From Pseudomonadota bacterium (GTDB taxonomy: Bacteria > Pseudomonadota > Gammaproteobacteria > Acidiferrobacterales > Acidiferrobacteraceae): 64,000 bases of DNA. This document shows positions 44,452-53,494 of this stretch, one piece after another (within the stretch, counting starts at the first letter, position 1; every line of letters starts with the position of its first letter). Below the pieces are notes generated by a model that had not been told where the DNA came from, ran no database searches, and saw nothing but the letters and a program-made list of their open reading frames with translations. The stretch covers positions 220,351 to 284,350 of the forward strand of contig JAJYGP010000025.1 of NCBI GenBank assembly GCA_021785035.1. The letters run 5' to 3'. The translations under genes were made by a program, and so were the position numbers.

Positions 44452-45660
44452 ATGACGACTTTAGGTACACCGCTTACGCGGGATGCTGTGCGCCTGCTGC
44501 TGCTTGGAAGCGGCGAACTAGGTAAGGAAGTGGCCATAGAGGCGCAACGTCTAGGGGTTGAGGTGGTGGCGGTCGATCGCTACGCCGATGCTCCGGCGCA
44601 TCAAGTGGCACACCGTTCCTATGTTATCGATATGCGCGACCCGACCGCTGTGCGGCGCCTTATCAAGAAGGAGCGCCCCAATTTTGTGGTGCCGGAGTTG
44701 GAGGCTATTGCCACCGAGACCTTGATGGAGATCGAAAGCGAGGGCTTAGCCGAGGTGATTCCTACGGCCCGCGGGGCCTTCCTTACGATGAACCGCGAGG
44801 GTATACGGAGATTGGCGGCTGAGGAACTGAAGGTGCCGACCTCGCGTTACGCGTTCGCAGGCAGTCTGGAGGAATTGCAGGCGGCGGCGACCAGTATCGG
44901 GTTTCCCTGCGTAGTGAAGCCGGTCATGTCTTCGTCCGGGAAAGGCCAGTCGTTCGTATCCGGGGAGGCGGAGCTTTTGGCGGCTTGGCAGGAGGCCGAG
45001 AAGAAGAGCCGCGTGGTCATGCCGCGTGTCATCGTCGAATCCTTTATAGAGTTCCAGTTCGAAATCACCCTCCTTACAGTGCGCGCGCGTTCCGCAGATG
45101 GAGGCGTCGAGACCCATTTTTGTGAACCGATAGGGCATCGCCAAGAACGCGGCGACTACGTGGAGAGCTGGCAACCGCAACCCTTGAGCGAGAAGGCCCT
45201 TTGTCGGGCGCGGGAGATTGCGGAGCGGGTGACGACAGCCCTCGGGGGTCGCGGAATCTTTGGGTGCGAGTTTTTTGTGAGCGAGGATGAGGTCTGGTTT
45301 TCGGAGGTCAGTCCGCGTCCGCATGATACCGGCCTTGTGACGCTTGCCACCCAATACCAAAGCGAATTCGAGTTGCATGTGCGCGCGATTCTCGGACTGC
45401 CGGTTTCGACCGTTCTGCAGCAACCTGGAGCGAGCGCTGTGATCTATGGGGGCCGGGACGCCCATGGTGTGCGGTTTGCCAAGGTGGCTGAGGCCTTATC
45501 CGTACCGGGCACCAAATTGCGGCTCTTTGGTAAGCCTGAGAGCTTTACCTATCGGCGCATGGGGGTGGCGCTCGCGGTCGCAAGCGATGTCGATACCGCT
45601 CGCAAGCGCGCCCGCGAATGCGCACAGACGGTCGAGGTCCTAGGTCCGAGCGAGGCCTGA
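44452..45660 (+). CDS. purT: Formate-dependent phosphoribosylglycinamide formyltransferase PurT
   Basis: ATG 44452 gives 402 residues starting [35 protein letters not shown], as in the family. An ATP-grasp enzyme of purine synthesis that uses formate and ATP instead of formyl-tetrahydrofolate. Motifs: [19 protein letters not shown] (ATP), [18 protein letters not shown], and the metal-ligand region [25 protein letters not shown]. The stop is adjacent to the convergent slp gene. Confidence 0.95.
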   Translation: MTTLGTPLTRDAVRLLLLGSGELGKEVAIEAQRLGVEVVAVDRYADAPAHQVAHRSYVIDMRDPTAVRRLIKKERPNFVVPELEAIATETLMEIESEGLAEVIPTARGAFLTMNREGIRRLAAEELKVPTSRYAFAGSLEELQAAATSIGFPCVVKPVMSSSGKGQSFVSGEAELLAAWQEAEKKSRVVMPRVIVESFIEFQFEITLLTVRARSADGGVETHFCEPIGHRQERGDYVESWQPQPLSEKALCRAREIAERVTTALGGRGIFGCEFFVSEDEVWFSEVSPRPHDTGLVTLATQYQSEFELHVRAILGLPVSTVLQQPGASAVIYGGRDAHGVRFAKVAEALSVPGTKLRLFGKPESFTYRRMGVALAVASDVDTARKRARECAQTVEVLGPSEA

Positions 45661-46170
45661 TTACATACCGAGCCCGATACCAAAGCCAAACGTCCAGTGG
45701 GAGCGCGGACGACGTCGATAGAAACGCCAGATGTGGGTTTCGAGAATGCGGACCTGTGGGTAGATGTAGGGTGCTTGCCCTATGAGCCCGGTCCTGGTGC
45801 CAGCGACGAGGCCGACTACGGTGACCAGTCGGCCTTGGGCAAATACGGCGGGGTCGAGGTAGCCGGGTGCTAGGGCCTGAAATCGTCCCCAGGAGGAGCG
45901 TTGTAGACGCGGGCGTCCACGCCGGTTGAGCGGGTAGGCCAGGATAGTCAGCGTGCTGTGCACGGGTCCTACGTTATCACCGATCACCATGCCGCCCCAG
46001 CGTATGCGCGCCTCGCGGGTCGCTCGCGGGTGGGCGAGTACGTCCTGAGGCGTAAGGTGCGCTTCCACATGACGAGCGCGCGGTTGGGGGTGCACGGCGC
46101 AGCCGTTCAGCGTGAGCAGAAGGACTGTGATGAACGTGGCCGAGCGGGTGGCACGAGCGAAACGAGGCAT
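45661..46170 (-). CDS. Slp-family outer-membrane lipoprotein (copy B)
   Basis: A protein of 169 residues with a lipobox (FITVLLLTLNGCAVH). The Slp core is visible: ARIRWGGMVIGDN, STLTILAYPLNRRGRPR, GRFQALAPGYLDPAVFAQGRLVTVVGLVAG and YIYPQVRILETHIW. Slp proteins are starvation or acid-induced outer-membrane lipoproteins of unknown biochemical role. The neighbour upstream is a paralogue 23 bases away. The tail ends in FGFGIGLGM. Confidence 0.85.
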   Translation of the reverse strand: MPRFARATRSATFITVLLLTLNGCAVHPQPRARHVEAHLTPQDVLAHPRATREARIRWGGMVIGDNVGPVHSTLTILAYPLNRRGRPRLQRSSWGRFQALAPGYLDPAVFAQGRLVTVVGLVAGTRTGLIGQAPYIYPQVRILETHIWRFYRRRPRSHWTFGFGIGLGM

Positions 46171-46193
46171 ATGGTAGTCCTCCGAAGGATGCG

Positions 46194-46739
46194 CTAGGGT
46201 CCGAAGCCCGGTCCGTCGTCGTCATCATTCCAGCCCCACCCGAAGCCGGGCCCAAAACCGATGCCCCAACCCCAGGGCCAGGCGCTACCATAGCCATAAC
46301 GCCTCACCGGACGCGGCCGCCATAGGTAGGTCGAGAGGGTCCGAACGACCGGGAAATTATATAAATAGTTTCCTATCGGGTCTTTTTCGTAGCCCGAGAA
46401 GACGCCGACCACGGTGACCTTGCGGCCCGGCGCATAGACGTCAGGATCCAAAAACCCGGGGACCCGCGCCAAGAACCGGCCGCCGCTTCCGGAGGTGCGG
46501 CGCGGCCTTCCATCGTGACGCAGAGGCTTGGCGATGATCTGCACCCAGGTCGCTTTCGGCGTATTGCTGACTTTGGCTATCACTCCGCCCCACCGTACAC
46601 GCAGGCCAATTGGGACCAGATGGGCGCGGGCGCCCATGACGGTGGCGCGCGAGATATGGGGTTGGCGCAATTCTTGGGGTATTCGACTCGCGCATCCGCC
46701 GAGTAGGAGAAGGTTCACCACTAGCCAAAGTCTCTTCAT
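46194..46739 (-). CDS. Slp-family outer-membrane lipoprotein (copy A)
   Basis: ATG 46739 gives 181 residues; the track start adds 11 residues. Lipobox LLLLGGCAS. Slp core: LRVRWGGVIAKVSNTPKATWVQIIAKPL, GRFLARVPGFLDPDVYAPGRKVTVVGVFSGYE, YLYNFPVVRTLSTYLW. It then has an unusual tail of Gly/Trp/Phe and Asp residues (WPWGWGIGFGPGFGWGW followed by NDDDDGPGFGP). Paralogue of the next gene; the two form a tandem pair next to lon. Confidence 0.85.
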   Translation of the reverse strand: MKRLWLVVNLLLLGGCASRIPQELRQPHISRATVMGARAHLVPIGLRVRWGGVIAKVSNTPKATWVQIIAKPLRHDGRPRRTSGSGGRFLARVPGFLDPDVYAPGRKVTVVGVFSGYEKDPIGNYLYNFPVVRTLSTYLWRPRPVRRYGYGSAWPWGWGIGFGPGFGWGWNDDDDGPGFGP

Positions 46740-46874
46740 GGCTTTGTTTCCTCCATTGTCAAGCAAGATCATAAGGCCCGGGCGGTTTCTTTGCTAGGGC
46801 CAGCGGCGCTCGGCGATAGCGGGTGATGCCGCGTTGTATGCGCTGCCCTCTCTAGTCTGGCACAATGGGGCACC

Positions 46875-46902
46875 CTTGAAGCCAGCAGCTATGGCCCCAT
46901 TA
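46875..46902 (+). promoter_or_regulatory. Sigma-32 (RpoH) promoter of lon
   Basis: CTTGAAG (46875-46881), 13 bases, CCCCATTA (46895-46902). The E. coli consensus is CTTGAAA-N11-16-CCCCATNT, so there is a mismatch at the last -35 position and one at the end of the -10. The lon ATG lies 36 bases downstream of the -10. Confidence 0.85.
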
Positions 46903-46938
46903 AAAGCCCGTCCCTCAGAGTAAGAATACGGCGATCTC

Positions 46939-49329
46939 ATGACAAGAAGCGAACCTGAAGCGGCGCAAGCCCCCGATAACGTGTCCGGCAGCGCCCTGGC
47001 GCGGGCCGGGGACGTTCTGCCGACGACCGTCCATGTCCTCCCTATCACCAATCGCCCGTTTTTCCCAGCCCAAGCCGTCCCGCTGGTCTTGGAGCGTGAG
47101 CCCTGGCTTAGGACGGTGGAGTTGGCTATGGGGACTCCGCACAAGATTGTGGGCCTCGTGCTCGTTCGCAAGGATAAGGCCGCTGAGGTGGTTAGCCAGG
47201 ATTTCTACACCATGGGGACCGCCTGCCGGATCCACAAGGTGGTACAGAATGGCGATACGCTACAGGTATTCGTCGAAGGCCTGCAGCGATTCCGGATCGA
47301 GCAATGGTTGAGCGAGGACCGGCCGTTTGTGGTCCGGGCGCGGTATTTCCTTGAGACGGAGGTCCGCGAGACGCACGATTCCAAGGCCTACTCGGTGGCC
47401 ATTATCAACACCATAAAGGAGCTTTTGCCGCTCAATCCGCTGTACGGCGAGGAGCTCAAGTTTTTTTTGACGCGCTTTGGTCCAGACGAGCCCTCGCGGC
47501 TCGGTGATTTCGCGGCGAGCCTGACCACCGCCAGCAAGGAGGAATTACAGGACGTCTTGAAGACGACCGATCTCGAGCCGCGCCTAGAAAAGGTGCTGTT
47601 GCTGTTAAAGAAGGAAGTCGAGATAGCCAAGACCCAAGTCCGCATCAGCGAGCGCGTCGAAGAGAAGATCAACGAACAGCAACGCCAGTTTTTTTTGCGT
47701 GAGCAACTGAAGGCCATCCAAAAGGAATTGGGTATCAATAAAGACGATAGGACCGCAGAAATAGAGATGTTTCAGGCGCGTCTGGAGCCGCTCGTTCTGC
47801 CCCCCAATGCCGCTAAGCGGGTCGACGAAGAGCTCCAGAAGATGGCGGTGCTCGAGATGGGTTCTCCCGAGTACGCCGTGACTAGGAATTATCTTGACTG
47901 GCTCACGCTTTTGCCTTGGGGCCAATATTCGAGCGATAAGATCGATCTCAAGCAGGCGCGTGCAGTGCTCGACCGGGACCATGACGGCCTAGACGACGTG
48001 AAGGACCGGATCATCGAGTTCCTGGCGGTGGGAGCCATGAAGGGCGAGGTGACGGGCTCGATCCTACTTTTGGTGGGCCCCCCCGGCGTCGGAAAGACCT
48101 CGATCGGTCGCTCTATCGCTACCGCGCTCGGCCGCAAGTTCTACCGTTTCTCGGTTGGGGGCATGCGTGACGAGGCTGAGATCAAGGGTCACAGGCGCAC
48201 CTACATAGGAGCGATGCCGGGCAAGTTCATACAAGCCATCCGTGAGGTCGGAGTCGCGAATCCGATCATCATGCTAGACGAGATCGATAAGATCGGGTCC
48301 TCGTTCCAGGGCAATCCCGCCTCGGCGTTACTCGAGGTGCTGGATCCCGAGCAGAATGTGGACTTTTTGGATCATTACGTTGATCTGCGGTTTGATCTTT
48401 CAAAGGTGTTGTTCGTGTGCACGGCCAACCAGCTCGATACCATACCGCGTCCGCTGCTAGATCGGATGGAGGTGATTCGTCTAGCCGGCTACATCACGAG
48501 CGAGAAGCTTGCCATCGCGAAGCACCATCTTCTACCAAAGCAGATGCGTAAGGTCGGACTAAAGCGCGGGCAATTGCGGATCGAGGATCAAGCCATCCGA
48601 GAGATCATCGAGGGCTATGCGCGCGAGGCCGGGGTTCGCAATCTTGAAAAGAAGCTTGGGTCGATCGCGCGCAAGGCGGTCGTTGCCATGATCAACGGGA
48701 AGGAGCCGCCTATTAAGGTCGGGCCGCGCAATCTCGAGGCCTATCTCGATCGCCCGGTCTTCCAGCCGATCAAGCCTCTACGTGGCATAGGCGTTATGAC
48801 CGGCTTGGCGTGGACGCCTATGGGGGGCGCGATACTCGATATCGAGGCGACCCGCGTCCATCGGGCCAGTCGAAGCTTTAAATTGACGGGCCAGCTGGGC
48901 GATGTCATGCGCGAATCGGCGGAGATTGCCTATAGCTATGTGTCGTCACACTGTAAGCAGTACTCTTGTCCCGAGGATTTTTTTGATAAAGCCTCTTTGC
49001 ATTTGCATGTCCCCGCGGGGGCCATCCCGAAGGACGGTCCGAGCGCCGGCATCACGATTGCGAGCGCACTTTTGTCGCTCGCTCGGGGCAAGCGCGTCGC
49101 GCGCTCCTTGGCCATGACGGGCGAGATTACCCTTACGGGCTATGTGTTGCCGGTCGGGGGTATTCGCGAAAAGATCATTGCCGCGCGCCGTGTCCGTATT
49201 CCGGAGATCATCTTGCCGGATTCTAACCGCAACGATTTTGAGGAGTTGCCGGATAATGTCCGCAAGGGCCTTGTGGTCCATTATGTGAAGCACTACCGTG
49301 ATGTGGCGGCGTTGATTTTTCCAGACTAA
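46939..49329 (+). CDS. lon: ATP-dependent protease Lon
   Basis: A protein of 796 residues, full length. N-terminal substrate-binding domain (VHVLPITNRPFFPAQAVPLVLE), a coiled-coil region (KINEQQRQFFLREQLKAIQKELG), AAA+ module (Walker A GPPGVGKTSIG; Walker B IIMLDEIDKIG) and the protease domain with catalytic Ser in PKDGPSAGIT and Lys in PVGGIREKIIAA. It degrades misfolded and regulatory proteins in the cytoplasm. Heat-shock promoter in front. The stop overlaps the small convergent ORF by four bases. Confidence 0.98.
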   Translation: MTRSEPEAAQAPDNVSGSALARAGDVLPTTVHVLPITNRPFFPAQAVPLVLEREPWLRTVELAMGTPHKIVGLVLVRKDKAAEVVSQDFYTMGTACRIHKVVQNGDTLQVFVEGLQRFRIEQWLSEDRPFVVRARYFLETEVRETHDSKAYSVAIINTIKELLPLNPLYGEELKFFLTRFGPDEPSRLGDFAASLTTASKEELQDVLKTTDLEPRLEKVLLLLKKEVEIAKTQVRISERVEEKINEQQRQFFLREQLKAIQKELGINKDDRTAEIEMFQARLEPLVLPPNAAKRVDEELQKMAVLEMGSPEYAVTRNYLDWLTLLPWGQYSSDKIDLKQARAVLDRDHDGLDDVKDRIIEFLAVGAMKGEVTGSILLLVGPPGVGKTSIGRSIATALGRKFYRFSVGGMRDEAEIKGHRRTYIGAMPGKFIQAIREVGVANPIIMLDEIDKIGSSFQGNPASALLEVLDPEQNVDFLDHYVDLRFDLSKVLFVCTANQLDTIPRPLLDRMEVIRLAGYITSEKLAIAKHHLLPKQMRKVGLKRGQLRIEDQAIREIIEGYAREAGVRNLEKKLGSIARKAVVAMINGKEPPIKVGPRNLEAYLDRPVFQPIKPLRGIGVMTGLAWTPMGGAILDIEATRVHRASRSFKLTGQLGDVMRESAEIAYSYVSSHCKQYSCPEDFFDKASLHLHVPAGAIPKDGPSAGITIASALLSLARGKRVARSLAMTGEITLTGYVLPVGGIREKIIAARRVRIPEIILPDSNRNDFEELPDNVRKGLVVHYVKHYRDVAALIFPD

Positions 49330-49595
49330 GGGATCGCCTGGGCCATAAAGCCGATTTTCGGTGTTTCGGGTGTCGGTATGAGGAGAGCGATCTCGCGGTC
49401 GGCCGGAGGCGGCGCCCAAGCGCTTATTTCCGCTTGTTTCGCTGAAACAATTGCCGCTTCATTGGAAGCGCCTGGGTCGAAGAGAGCAAGACCCCGCGTT
49501 GCAGTTTTTGTTACCACGACGAGATTGCGCTTTTGGCGGATGACGTCACTCTCGTCGAGCGTCCCAAGTCCGCGTAACGAGGGGTTATCGTTCAT
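49326..49595 (-). CDS. Small hypothetical protein downstream of cyaY
   Basis: ATG 49595 (or TTG 49601) gives 89-91 residues with a normal amino-acid balance and usual codons; no motif or membrane segment is recognised. It follows cyaY by about 20 bases on the same strand and its stop (CTAA on the plus strand) overlaps lon's stop by four bases. No SD is visible. It fills an otherwise empty 290-base gap. Confidence 0.4.
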   Translation of the reverse strand: MNDNPSLRGLGTLDESDVIRQKRNLVVVTKTATRGLALFDPGASNEAAIVSAKQAEISAWAPPPADREIALLIPTPETPKIGFMAQAIP

Positions 49596-49620
49596 AGGCA
49601 AGACGAGGCGTGGGAATAAT

Positions 49621-49941
49621 TTAACGGAGACGAACCGGCATCTTGAGTTGTTGTCCGGCGAAGTGCTCGAGGTCTGCGATCAGTTCTTGGTCGCCGGCCC
49701 GGATCCAGCGTTTATGGGCTGGGTCGTATTGGTAGTGAAAACCACCGCTCCGGGCCGCCACCCATATCTGTTTCAGGGGCCGCTGCTTGTTGATGATGAT
49801 GCGCGAGCCGTCCGGAAACTCCAGCGTCAATATCTCGTCTTCGGTTTCGAATTCGATCTCGGCCCCGCTGGCCTCGATGGCCTGCTCGATGCGCGTGAGC
49901 GTCTCATGGGCGAGGCTCTCGTATTCTGCTTCTGTGAGCAT
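49621..49941 (-). CDS. cyaY: Iron-binding protein CyaY (frataxin homologue)
   Basis: ATG 49941 (MLTEAEYESLAHETL; the track start adds two residues) gives 106 residues. The acidic first helix and strand (YESLAHETLTRIEQAIE, AEIEFETEDEILTLEF) and the central SRIIINKQRPLKQIWVAARSGGFHYQYD are diagnostic of frataxins. CyaY supplies iron or regulates IscS in iron-sulfur cluster assembly. The lptM-lysA-dapF group starts divergently, as in related genomes, with a reductase gene in between. Confidence 0.94.
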   Translation of the reverse strand: MLTEAEYESLAHETLTRIEQAIEASGAEIEFETEDEILTLEFPDGSRIIINKQRPLKQIWVAARSGGFHYQYDPAHKRWIRAGDQELIADLEHFAGQQLKMPVRLR

Positions 49942-50178
49942 AGACACCCCTTCCTATGTCGTAAGAGAACAACCGTTCGTCTGCCGTCGAAAAAATGCGA
50001 GACCGACTTTGCGTTCCGGGTTGCTGTGGGCTGACCCTTAAAGGGGGCCATCCTAGCGGGCTTGCCGCCAAAGGACCAGCCCAAAAGGCGCCTCGTTCCC
50101 GCCGGACGCCCGGTTTGCCTCTGGCCCGGGAAACCCCCGCTCTTGAGTCGACAGCCTTTTACCCTCTATTCTTGGCAC

Positions 50179-51258
50179 ATGACAAAAAAAGTTCTGGTTT
50201 TGGGTGGCTACGGCACGTGCGGTCGGCGGATTGCGGAAATCCTGGCGCAGGATCCCGCCGTGGAGTGCGTCATAGGGGGCCGGGACGTGCGCCGGGGTCA
50301 GGCGGCGGCCTCTCAAGTCGGGGTCGAGTTTGTGGTTGTCGAGGCCCAACGGGCGGCGTCGCTCAATGCCGCCCTGGATGGGGTGTTCGCGGTCGTGAAT
50401 ACCTGCGGGCCCTTCCATTGGCGCGATTATACCGTGGCCGAGCGCTGCGCGCGTCGGGGCGTATATTATGTCGACATGGCCGACGACAGGTCTTATATCT
50501 TGGGGATCCGCGATCTTTCCCAACGGGCCGTCGAGGGGGGCGTGGCCCTGGTGTCGGGCGCGGGGTCGGCATTGACGTTTTCTTCGGTGCTGGCTGAGGC
50601 CGTGGCGCCGGCCTTCGATGTGATCGAGCGCATCGATATTGCGATGCTCTCTGGGAATCGCAATCCACAAGGACCTGCGAGTATACGGTCCTTGCTTGCG
50701 ACCCAGGGGCAGGCCGTGCGGATATGCGAGCGCGGCCGTTGGCGCGAGGCGCCGGGCTTTAGTCGCGCTCGCGCGATCGATCTGCCGGTGCCGTTTGGGC
50801 GATGCCGCCTCTATGCGCGGGATGCGCCGGAGGTCGAGATTTTGAGTGCGCGCTATGGCGCGGCGGTCACGTATCGGACCGGGTTTGAGCTACCGCTTTT
50901 AAATCGGGGCCATGCGTGGCTTGGATCTCTGAATCGTTGGGGACTTATTCGTGACATGGGGCGTCTTGCCGGGGTTTTGCAGGTGGCGCAGAAGGGGTTA
51001 CGGAGTTTTGGGCAGGCGGCTTTCGGTCTGACTGTGGTGATGACCGGTCAATCCGGGGGTCGCTCGGTGGCGCGAACCGCAAGCTTTGTGGCGCGTGAAG
51101 ACGGACTGTCTTTTCGCTGCATTCCGGCGGTCGGACTCGTCCGGAAGTGGATAGCCGGTGACGCCGAGCCGGGTGCGTTTCCCTGCGCGGGCCTCTTGAC
51201 GCTTCAAGACCTGGCTTACGATTTGAAGAGGCGCGACGTCGTGTTGCAGCTTTCATGA
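50179..51258 (+). CDS. Saccharopine dehydrogenase-like NAD(P)-binding reductase
   Basis: ATG 50179 gives 359 residues; the track start at 50062 is too long. N-terminal Rossmann motif KVLVLGGYGTCGRRIAEIL, then VIGGRDVRRGQAAA, AVVNTCGPF, ARRGVYYVDMADD and GAGSALTFSSVLAEAV, the pattern of the saccharopine dehydrogenase/carboxynorspermidine synthase-like family. Real substrate unknown. Not usual in this cyaY-lptM-lysA neighbourhood. It overlaps lptM by four bases (ATGA), so it is co-translated with it. Confidence 0.82.
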   Translation: MTKKVLVLGGYGTCGRRIAEILAQDPAVECVIGGRDVRRGQAAASQVGVEFVVVEAQRAASLNAALDGVFAVVNTCGPFHWRDYTVAERCARRGVYYVDMADDRSYILGIRDLSQRAVEGGVALVSGAGSALTFSSVLAEAVAPAFDVIERIDIAMLSGNRNPQGPASIRSLLATQGQAVRICERGRWREAPGFSRARAIDLPVPFGRCRLYARDAPEVEILSARYGAAVTYRTGFELPLLNRGHAWLGSLNRWGLIRDMGRLAGVLQVAQKGLRSFGQAAFGLTVVMTGQSGGRSVARTASFVAREDGLSFRCIPAVGLVRKWIAGDAEPGAFPCAGLLTLQDLAYDLKRRDVVLQLS

Positions 51259-51377
51259 GGCGGCGCCTAGCCGTTTTGGTGATTCTGACCGTAGTCCTGG
51301 GGGGGTGCGGGAAACAGGGTCCTCTCTATCTCCCGACCCATAAGACCCCTCCACCGCTTTCGGTGTCGAAAGGATGA
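51255..51377 (+). CDS. lptM: LptM-like small lipoprotein (YifL), missed by the ORF track
   Basis: Only 40 residues: MRRRLAVLVILTVVLGGCGKQGPLYLP and a short Pro-rich end. The lipobox LGGC and the following GKQGPLYLP are the hallmark of LptM/YifL, a lipoprotein that helps LptD fold and form the LPS-export complex in the outer membrane. Starts in ATGA overlap with the reductase and ends in ATGA overlap with lysA; the same position as yifL beside dapF in E. coli. Confidence 0.9.
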   Translation: MRRRLAVLVILTVVLGGCGKQGPLYLPTHKTPPPLSVSKG

Positions 51378-52630
51378 CGAATTTCGCCTATCGGGACGAC
51401 CGGCTCTTTGTCGAGGGGGTCGCAGTGGCCGAGATCGCGGCGACCGTCGGCTCGCCTTGCTATATCTATAGCAAACACACGCTGTATTCGGCCTTTAGGT
51501 CGTTTCGCGACGCCTTGGGCCCCGAGGAGGGGCTTATTTGCTACGCGGTCAAGGCCAACGGCAATTTGGCTCTGCTCTCGGCGTTGGCCGGCCTTGGTGC
51601 CGGCTTTGATATCGTGTCGCAAGGAGAGCTTGAGCGGGTGGTGGCGGCGGGAGGGGACGCGTCGCGCGTCGTATTTTCGGGGGTCGGGAAGACCGAAGCC
51701 GAGATGCGCCGCGCCCTGGCGCTGGGAATCCATTGTTTCAATGTTGAGTCGCTGCCGGAACTTGTGCGTCTGAACGCCATAGCCGAGGCTATGGGCCTTA
51801 AGGCCCCGGTGTCCTTGCGCGTCAACCCGGACGTCGACGCCCGCACTCATCCGTATATTGCCACCGGACTTAAGGAGAACAAGTTTGGTCTGCCGATCGC
51901 GGAGGCCGTCGCCCTCTATCGCAAGGCCGCGTCTTTTCGGGGCCTGCGTTTCGTCGGCGTGGATTGCCATATCGGTTCGCAATTGACGGACCTGCGTCCG
52001 TTCGCCGATGCCCTGGATCGGGTCTTGCCGGAAGTGCGCCGGCTACGGGAGGCCGGCATGGATCTCGAGCACATCGATGTCGGTGGGGGTCTCGGTATTT
52101 GTTATCAAGACGAAACCCCGCCCAGTGTTCAGGCCTATGTTGGCCTGATCAAGGAGCGGCTCGCGGCCCACGGCTTAGGGGCAATGAACATACTGCTGGA
52201 ACCAGGGCGCGCGCTCGTGGCGGCAAGCGGGATTTTGGTGACCGGCATTGAATATGTGAAGGAGACCCCGGACAAGCGGTTTGCGATCGTCGATGCCGGC
52301 ATGAACGATTTGATCAGGCCGGCCTTGTATGGGGCTTGGCAACGTATCGTTCCGGTTCGTAAAAGGCCAGATCAAGAGCTTTTGTATGATGTTGTGGGCC
52401 CAGTGTGCGAAAGCGCCGACGTCTTGGGGCGAGGACGGAGTTTAGCCGTCAAGGCCGGAGATTTTCTGGCGATTTGTGATGCCGGGGCGTACGGGTTTTC
52501 TATGAGTAGCCAATACAACGCGCGTCCGCGTCCGCCCGAAGTCTTGGTCGATGGCGAGCGGTTTCATGTCATCCGCGACCGTGAGACCTATGAGGATCTG
52601 ATGCGCGGAGAACATATCCCCCGTTCTTAG
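51374..52630 (+). CDS. lysA: Diaminopimelate decarboxylase LysA
   Basis: A protein of 418 residues, the final step of lysine synthesis, PLP-dependent. The PLP Lys is in ICYAVKANGN; the SxQGELERV region (IVSQGELERVVAAGGD), GSQLTDL, the PLP-phosphate loop DVGGGLGICY, LEPGRALVAASG, and the active-site CESADVLG and YGFSMSSQYNARPRP are all intact. Overlaps lptM by four bases and precedes dapF by eight. Confidence 0.97.
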   Translation: MTNFAYRDDRLFVEGVAVAEIAATVGSPCYIYSKHTLYSAFRSFRDALGPEEGLICYAVKANGNLALLSALAGLGAGFDIVSQGELERVVAAGGDASRVVFSGVGKTEAEMRRALALGIHCFNVESLPELVRLNAIAEAMGLKAPVSLRVNPDVDARTHPYIATGLKENKFGLPIAEAVALYRKAASFRGLRFVGVDCHIGSQLTDLRPFADALDRVLPEVRRLREAGMDLEHIDVGGGLGICYQDETPPSVQAYVGLIKERLAAHGLGAMNILLEPGRALVAASGILVTGIEYVKETPDKRFAIVDAGMNDLIRPALYGAWQRIVPVRKRPDQELLYDVVGPVCESADVLGRGRSLAVKAGDFLAICDAGAYGFSMSSQYNARPRPPEVLVDGERFHVIRDRETYEDLMRGEHIPRS

Positions 52631-52638
52631 GACGACGC

Positions 52639-53484
52639 ATGACCAGAGCCCTACCGCCGAAGCTTGTTTTTACCAAGATGCAGGGTCTGGGGAACGACTT
52701 TGTCGTGTTAAACGGCATAAGTCAGGTTCTTGACCTGACACCGGAACAGGTGCGTTGGATAGCCGATCGCCGTTTCGGGATCGGCTGCGATCAGGTTTTG
52801 ATCGTGGAAGCGAGCACCGAACACGGGGTCGATTTCCGGTACCGTATTTATAATGCTGACGGGGCTGAGGTTCAGCAGTGTGGTAATGGCGCGCGGTGTT
52901 TTGCTCGCTATGTACGCGATGAGGGTTTAGTGTCTAAGGACGTCATAACCGTGCGGACACAAGGCGGCCTCATCACCTTGCGTGTACTGGAAAACGGCGA
53001 TGTCCTTGTGAACATGGGGATCGTGCGTCTCAACCCGAGCGACGTGCCCTTTATCGCAACGGAACAAGCGCTTGTCTATAGTTTGGATGTGGGGGGGCGC
53101 AGCGTGGACGTTACGGTCCTGTCGGTTGGTAATCCCCACGCAGTACAGGTAGTCGAGGACGTCGAGAGTGCCTTGGTGTTAGCCGAAGGACCACTTATCG
53201 AGCGTCACGAACGTTTTCCGGAAGGGGTGAACGCGGGTTTTATGCAGATCGTCGATCGGCGTACGATCCGTCTCAGGGTGTATGAGCGTGGTGCCGGAGA
53301 GACCTTGGCCTGCGGGACCGGGGCCTGCGCGGCGGTGGCGGCGGGAAGGCTGAGAGGTCTCCTGGACGATACGGTGGAGGTTCATCTCCGTGGCGGCTGC
53401 CTGACGGTGAGTTGGGAGGGGCGCGGGCCGATCTGGATGCAAGGGCCGGCCGCGCGGGTGTACGACGGGCGTTTGAGTCAGTAG
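52639..53484 (+). CDS. dapF: Diaminopimelate epimerase DapF
   Basis: A protein of 281 residues that interconverts LL- and meso-diaminopimelate for lysine and peptidoglycan. The two active-site cysteines are in YNADGAEVQQCGNGARC and in ETLACGTGACAAV. FTKMQGLGNDFVV is the family start. Confidence 0.97.
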   Translation: MTRALPPKLVFTKMQGLGNDFVVLNGISQVLDLTPEQVRWIADRRFGIGCDQVLIVEASTEHGVDFRYRIYNADGAEVQQCGNGARCFARYVRDEGLVSKDVITVRTQGGLITLRVLENGDVLVNMGIVRLNPSDVPFIATEQALVYSLDVGGRSVDVTVLSVGNPHAVQVVEDVESALVLAEGPLIERHERFPEGVNAGFMQIVDRRTIRLRVYERGAGETLACGTGACAAVAAGRLRGLLDDTVEVHLRGGCLTVSWEGRGPIWMQGPAARVYDGRLSQ

Positions 53485-53494
53485 GGATGGGGCT

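Noticed and set aside
49378-50034. 218-codon plus-strand ORF
   Set aside because: It is the antisense shadow of cyaY and the small ORF next to it; cyaY is unambiguous.
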